Shown here: piece by piece, positions 5,303 to 8,891 of the stretch
Position numbering within the stretch: position 1 is the stretch's first letter
How the letters are laid out: every line of letters starts with the position of its first letter
Origin: JAGUXG01 sp043798435
GTDB taxonomy: Bacteria > UBA9089 > UBA9088 > JAGUXG01
Length of the DNA stretch: 8,891 bases
Assembly: GCA_043798435.1 (NCBI GenBank)
Contig: JAZDOR010000170.1
Location: 1-8,891 of the forward strand
Reading direction: 5' to 3'
The notes under the pieces: generated by a model
The model's input: only the letters and a program-made list of their open reading frames with translations
What the model was told of the DNA's origin: nothing
Databases searched by the model: none
Position numbers and translations under genes: made by a program

Positions 5303-8300
5303 ATGAAACAAACCATAAACTTTGGTAAATTCAAAGAAAAACTAAACCCACCAGACCTTATGTCCATCCAACGCGACTCTTATGGATGGTTTTTACAAAA
5401 AGCTATTCCACCAGCCCAAAGGAAGAAGCATGGTTTGCAAGAGCTTTTTTTAGAGACATTTCCAATAGAGGATTTTAATAGTCGTGTTGTTTTAGAGTTT
5501 GTAGAATACTTTATTGGTGAACCAAAATTAACAGAAAGGGAATGTCAAGACAAAGAGACGACTTATGGTGCGCCTCTCAGAGCAAAGCTAAGGCTAATCT
5601 ATAAAGAGACAGGAGAGATAAAAGAGCAGGATGTCTTTATGCGGGAGATCCCTTTAATGGCTGACCGCGCCACATTTATCATCAATGGAGCAGAAAGGGT
5701 TGTTGTCAACCAACTCCATAGGTCACCCGGCATTTATTACTCTTATGATAAAACAGAGGACATATACTCCTGTAGAATCCTTCCATATCACGGGGCTTGG
5801 GTAGAGTTTGAGATAGACCCAACTAACCTCGTCTATGCAAGGCTCAGCAAGAAGAGGAGGATTTTAGTAACAACCTTATTGCGGGCGCTCGGATACAGTT
5901 CTAATGTTGAAATGCTCTCCCTTTTCTCTAAAAAGAAAAAATCCCTTCCAGTAACCAAAAAACTTCTTTCAATGAGACTTGCCGAGGATATTCTTGATGG
6001 AAAAGAAAAGATTATAGCCAGTGCAGGAGACAGAATAACAGAAGACCTGCTTGAAACACTTAAAAAAGCAGGGATTGTAAAAGCTACTGTCTTTCCCCCA
6101 GACCAAACCCAGGCTTTGCCGATTCTAAATACTTTAGAGAAAGACGAAGCTACTACCTTAAAAAAGGCATTGCTGAAGATTGCTGGTATTTTAAGGCCTG
6201 GAGAGCCCCCTAATGCAGATAATACCAAAGATAGTCTTAATAAGATGCTCTTTGACCAAAAGCTTTATGACTTAGGAAGTGTGGGTAGGTATAAGATGAA
6301 TCAGAAGTTAGCACTCAATATTCCTTCTTCTCAAAGGTCTTTAACCAAGGAAGATATAATAGAAGCGATAAAATACCTGATATCCTTTGCTAATGGAGAA
6401 AAGAAGCCAGATGATATTGACCACCTTGGAAACAGAAGAATAAGGAGCGTTGGAGAGCTCCTTTCTAATCACTTGCGGGCAGGATTTGCAAGAATGGAAA
6501 GGTCTGTGAAAGAGAAGATGACTATGCAGGACATTGACACAATGACACCTCAGAGCGTCATGAATGTTCGGCCAATCACTGCAGGCATCTCTGAGTTCTT
6601 TGGCTCATCGCAGCTTAGTCAGTTTATGGACCAGACAAATCCATTATCAGAGCTTACCCACAAAAGGAGATTATCTGCCCTTGGTGTGGGTGGTTTGACA
6701 AAAGAGAGGGCAGGGTTTGAGGTAAGGGATATTCATTTGTCGCACTACGGAAGGATATGCCCCATAGAGACGCCTGAAGGTCCAAATATTGGCTTGATCT
6801 CTTCTCTTTCTGTCTATGCCAGACCAAACGAGTTTGGATTCTTAGAAACGCCATATTTTAAGGTGAAAGAAGCAAAAACCACAGATGAGATTGTCTATCT
6901 TACCGCAGACCAGGAGGCAGGTTACAATATAGCCTATGCTGGAACAAGTATCGACGAAACCGGAAAATTTATTGATGAAACAGTATCAGTCCGTAGGGGT
7001 GAGGAATTCCCTACAGTATCAAGAGAGAAGGTTAACCTTATTGATGTCTCACCAAAACAACTTCTCTCTATCTCTACGGCACTTATTCCTTTCTTAGAGC
7101 ACGACGATGCCAACAGGGCGCTTATGGGTTCAAATATGCAGAGACAGGCTGTTCCTCTTCTCTATCCAGAGGCACCCCTTGTTATCACAGGGATGGAAGA
7201 GAAGATTGTTCGTGACTGTGGAATAGCTATTGTGGCTAAAGCTGATGGCGTGGTAAAAAAGGTTACTGCGGATAGAATTGAGATAGAAGAGACCAATAAA
7301 AAGAAGAAGGTGCACAACTTAATAAAGTATAGCAGATCAAATCAAGGAACCTGCATCAATCAAAGACCTGTGGTAAAAGAAGGCCAAAAAATAGAAAAAG
7401 GCGATATTATCTCTACAGGACCGTCCATTGCTAATGGAAATTTAGCTTTAGGCAAAAACCTTCTTGTGGCTTTTATGCCTTGGGAGGGCTATAACTTTGA
7501 AGATGCTATCATCCTCTCTGAAAGAATGCTGAAAGAGGATATTTTTACATCTATCTATATAGATAAGTTTGAGCTTGAAGCAAGGGATACACAGTTAGGA
7601 GCTGAATCCGTAACCCGCGATATTCCAAACATAGGGGAAGATGCCTTAAAAAACTTAGATGAGCGGGGAATTATAAGAATGGGTGCTATTGTTCGGGCTG
7701 GGGATATATTGGTAGGCAAGGTAACTCCAAAGGGAGAGAAGGACCTTTCTCCTGAATATAAGCTTCTATACTCTATATTTGGAGAAAAGGTAAGAGAGGT
7801 AAGGGATACATCGCTCAGAATGCCTTATGGTGATGAAGGAATAGTTATCGAGATAAAGCATTTTTCTACCAAAAAAGGAGACAACCTGCCCACAGGAATA
7901 GAAGATTTAGTCAAGGTATTTGTGGCTAAAAAGAGAAAGATTACTGTAGGAGATAAGATGGCTGGTCGCCACGGGAATAAAGGGGTCGTCTCCAAGATAC
8001 TTTTGGAAGAAGATATGCCACATCTTCCAGATGGAACCCCGGTTGATATAGTTTTGAACACATTGTCTATTCCATCAAGAATGAATGTGGGTCAGCTCTT
8101 TGAAACCTACCTTGGATGGGCAATAAAAGAACTTGGAGAAAAATCTGCAACTTGTCCTGTCTTTGACTCAGCCTCTGAAGAAGAGATAACAGAATTACTT
8201 GAAAAAGCAGGTCTTCCAGGGGATGGAAAAATTACTTTATATGATGGAAAAACAGGAGATTCCTTTGAGAATAAGGTTTCTTGTGGGTATATTTATATAA

Positions 8301-8704
8301 TGAAACTTGCCCATTTAGTTGAGGATAAGGTCCATGCCCGTTCAATTGGACCATACTCATTGGTCACTCAACAACCATTGGGTGGAAAGGCTCAGTTCGG
8401 TGGACAGAGATTCGGAGAGATGGAGGTATGGGCGCTTGAGGCTTATGGTGCCTCTCACATACTCCAGGAGTTGCTTACCATCAAGAGCGATGATATTATG
8501 GGCAGGGCAAGGGCTTATGGATCTATTGTTCGAGGAGAAAATGTAACGCCACCAGGCATACCCGAGTCCTTTAATGTCTTAATAAATGAGCTTAGGGGAT
8601 TAGCTCTAAATGTTAATATCACGGACGAAAAGGGAAATCCAATAGACCTTAAAGAATTATACTCTGAAAAAGAAGAGCAGTTTCTTCCGTTTGGAGAAGA
8701 ATAA
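5303..8704 (+). CDS. rpoB: DNA-directed RNA polymerase subunit beta
   Basis: Complete 1133-residue beta subunit, the catalytic partner of beta' in RNA polymerase; the compact length is close to Thermus-type RpoB and shorter than the E. coli protein. The start MKQTINFGKF leads into PDLMSIQRDSYGWFL (17-31), the usual N-terminal signature. The rifampicin-pocket cluster begins GSSQLSQFMDQ (434-444) and continues to GVGGL (461-465), with D443, H453 and S458 at the positions equivalent to E. coli D516, H526 and S531. HYGRICPIETPEGPNIGLI (481-499) and GYNFEDAI (729-736, acidic pair E733/D734) are present. So are GDKMAGRHGNKG (883-894, lysines K885 and K893) and the C-terminal beta'-contacting block from GGQRFGEMEVWALEAYGA (1033-1050). 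No insertion or truncation is seen. There is no Shine-Dalgarno at normal spacing before the ATG. It is transcribed away from the membrane-protein gene, not behind rplJ-rplL. Stop is TAA. rpoC would be expected downstream but does not start clearly inside the window. Confidence 0.98.
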   Translation: MKQTINFGKFKEKLNPPDLMSIQRDSYGWFLQKAIPPAQRKKHGLQELFLETFPIEDFNSRVVLEFVEYFIGEPKLTERECQDKETTYGAPLRAKLRLIYKETGEIKEQDVFMREIPLMADRATFIINGAERVVVNQLHRSPGIYYSYDKTEDIYSCRILPYHGAWVEFEIDPTNLVYARLSKKRRILVTTLLRALGYSSNVEMLSLFSKKKKSLPVTKKLLSMRLAEDILDGKEKIIASAGDRITEDLLETLKKAGIVKATVFPPDQTQALPILNTLEKDEATTLKKALLKIAGILRPGEPPNADNTKDSLNKMLFDQKLYDLGSVGRYKMNQKLALNIPSSQRSLTKEDIIEAIKYLISFANGEKKPDDIDHLGNRRIRSVGELLSNHLRAGFARMERSVKEKMTMQDIDTMTPQSVMNVRPITAGISEFFGSSQLSQFMDQTNPLSELTHKRRLSALGVGGLTKERAGFEVRDIHLSHYGRICPIETPEGPNIGLISSLSVYARPNEFGFLETPYFKVKEAKTTDEIVYLTADQEAGYNIAYAGTSIDETGKFIDETVSVRRGEEFPTVSREKVNLIDVSPKQLLSISTALIPFLEHDDANRALMGSNMQRQAVPLLYPEAPLVITGMEEKIVRDCGIAIVAKADGVVKKVTADRIEIEETNKKKKVHNLIKYSRSNQGTCINQRPVVKEGQKIEKGDIISTGPSIANGNLALGKNLLVAFMPWEGYNFEDAIILSERMLKEDIFTSIYIDKFELEARDTQLGAESVTRDIPNIGEDALKNLDERGIIRMGAIVRAGDILVGKVTPKGEKDLSPEYKLLYSIFGEKVREVRDTSLRMPYGDEGIVIEIKHFSTKKGDNLPTGIEDLVKVFVAKKRKITVGDKMAGRHGNKGVVSKILLEEDMPHLPDGTPVDIVLNTLSIPSRMNVGQLFETYLGWAIKELGEKSATCPVFDSASEEEITELLEKAGLPGDGKITLYDGKTGDSFENKVSCGYIYIMKLAHLVEDKVHARSIGPYSLVTQQPLGGKAQFGGQRFGEMEVWALEAYGASHILQELLTIKSDDIMGRARAYGSIVRGENVTPPGIPESFNVLINELRGLALNVNITDEKGNPIDLKELYSEKEEQFLPFGEE

Positions 8705-8731
8705 TTTAGTGTGGGTTCCTGCCTTTGATTA

Positions 8732-8745
8732 TTTCTAATTAGAAA
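8732..8745. repeat. Perfect 14-base palindrome after rpoB
   Basis: TTTCTAATTAGAAA is exactly self-complementary and consists of one heptad (TTTCTAA) and its reverse complement. The same heptad sequence occurs in the larger inverted repeat 50 bases downstream, so it may be a minimal member of the same repeat type. Confidence 0.75.
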
Positions 8746-8796
8746 CATTGGGGGATGGTTCACCTTTGTTTGAAAGCTTGCGGTTAAAAGATGGGG

Positions 8797-8868
8797 TTGA
8801 AATTAGAAATTTGAAATTAGCAGAGGGAGCAGAATCTTTTCTTCCCAATTTCTAATTTCCAATTTCCA
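8797..8868. repeat. Heptad-built inverted repeat after rpoB
   Basis: The left arm (8797-8820) contains GAAATTA, GAAATTT, GAAATTA (8799-8819). The right arm (8846-8868) contains AATTTCT, AATTTCC, AATTTCC (8847-8867). The arms pair at about 19 of 23 positions, around a loop of about 25 bases. The architecture (three heptads, spacer, three inverted heptads) matches the element at 971-1115 although the base sequence differs. It has no T tract, so it does not look like a classical terminator. It may act as an RNA hairpin between rpoB and the following gene. Confidence 0.8.
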
Positions 8869-8891
8869 AAAGAAATCATAGGGAAAATGAT

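Noticed and set aside
5833..6228. 131-codon minus-strand frame within rpoB
   Set aside because: Shadow of the conserved beta coding sequence; serine/phenylalanine-rich low-information translation with no motifs.
8887..8891. ATG at 8887 as the start of rpoC
   Set aside because: Only five bases are visible and the AGGG is too close to the ATG for a good ribosome site, so it cannot be supported as a feature.

Overview
The window looks like chromosomal DNA of a low-GC Gram-negative-type (diderm) bacterium, probably from an uncultured or deeply branching lineage. The evidence is an RpoB of standard bacterial type, a decayed PorV/PorQ (UPF0164)-like outer-membrane barrel gene, a DHH phosphoesterase fused to a tRNA nucleotidyltransferase (an architecture known from lineages such as Aquificota), and the trailer end of a CRISPR array. 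I cannot assign a phylum from sequence alone.

Layout. 1-106: the last two repeats and one spacer of a CRISPR array whose body and any cas genes lie left of the window. 166-about 905 (minus): a pseudogene of a PorV/PorQ-like protein, with an intact C-terminal 148 codons and a frameshifted upstream part. 971-1115: a striking element built of about 18 seven-base units arranged as an inverted repeat. 1140-1169: a consensus sigma-70 promoter whose predicted start coincides with the GTG codon of the next gene. 1176-3353 (plus): DHH/DHHA1-tRNA nucleotidyltransferase fusion. 3486-3536: hairpins between two convergent genes, acting as the likely terminator region. 3562-5121 (minus): multi-pass membrane protein resembling GT-C glycosyltransferases. 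5137-5254: overlapping divergent promoters, then a second good promoter for rpoB. 5303-8704 (plus): complete rpoB. 8705-8891: no visible gene, but a second set of seven-base inverted repeats.

How it fits together. The two housekeeping genes serve RNA metabolism: the fusion protein matures or repairs tRNA 3' ends and probably degrades short RNAs or pAp, and RpoB is the catalytic beta subunit of RNA polymerase. They are not one operon, because the membrane-protein gene lies between them in the opposite orientation. rpoB is not preceded by rplJ-rplL as in many bacteria and appears to have its own promoter(s). The most unusual signals are the heptad-based inverted repeats at two separate sites, the apparently leaderless GTG-started fusion gene that lacks the CBS pair, and the scarcity of well-placed Shine-Dalgarno sequences. 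No new defence or mobile system with genes is visible.
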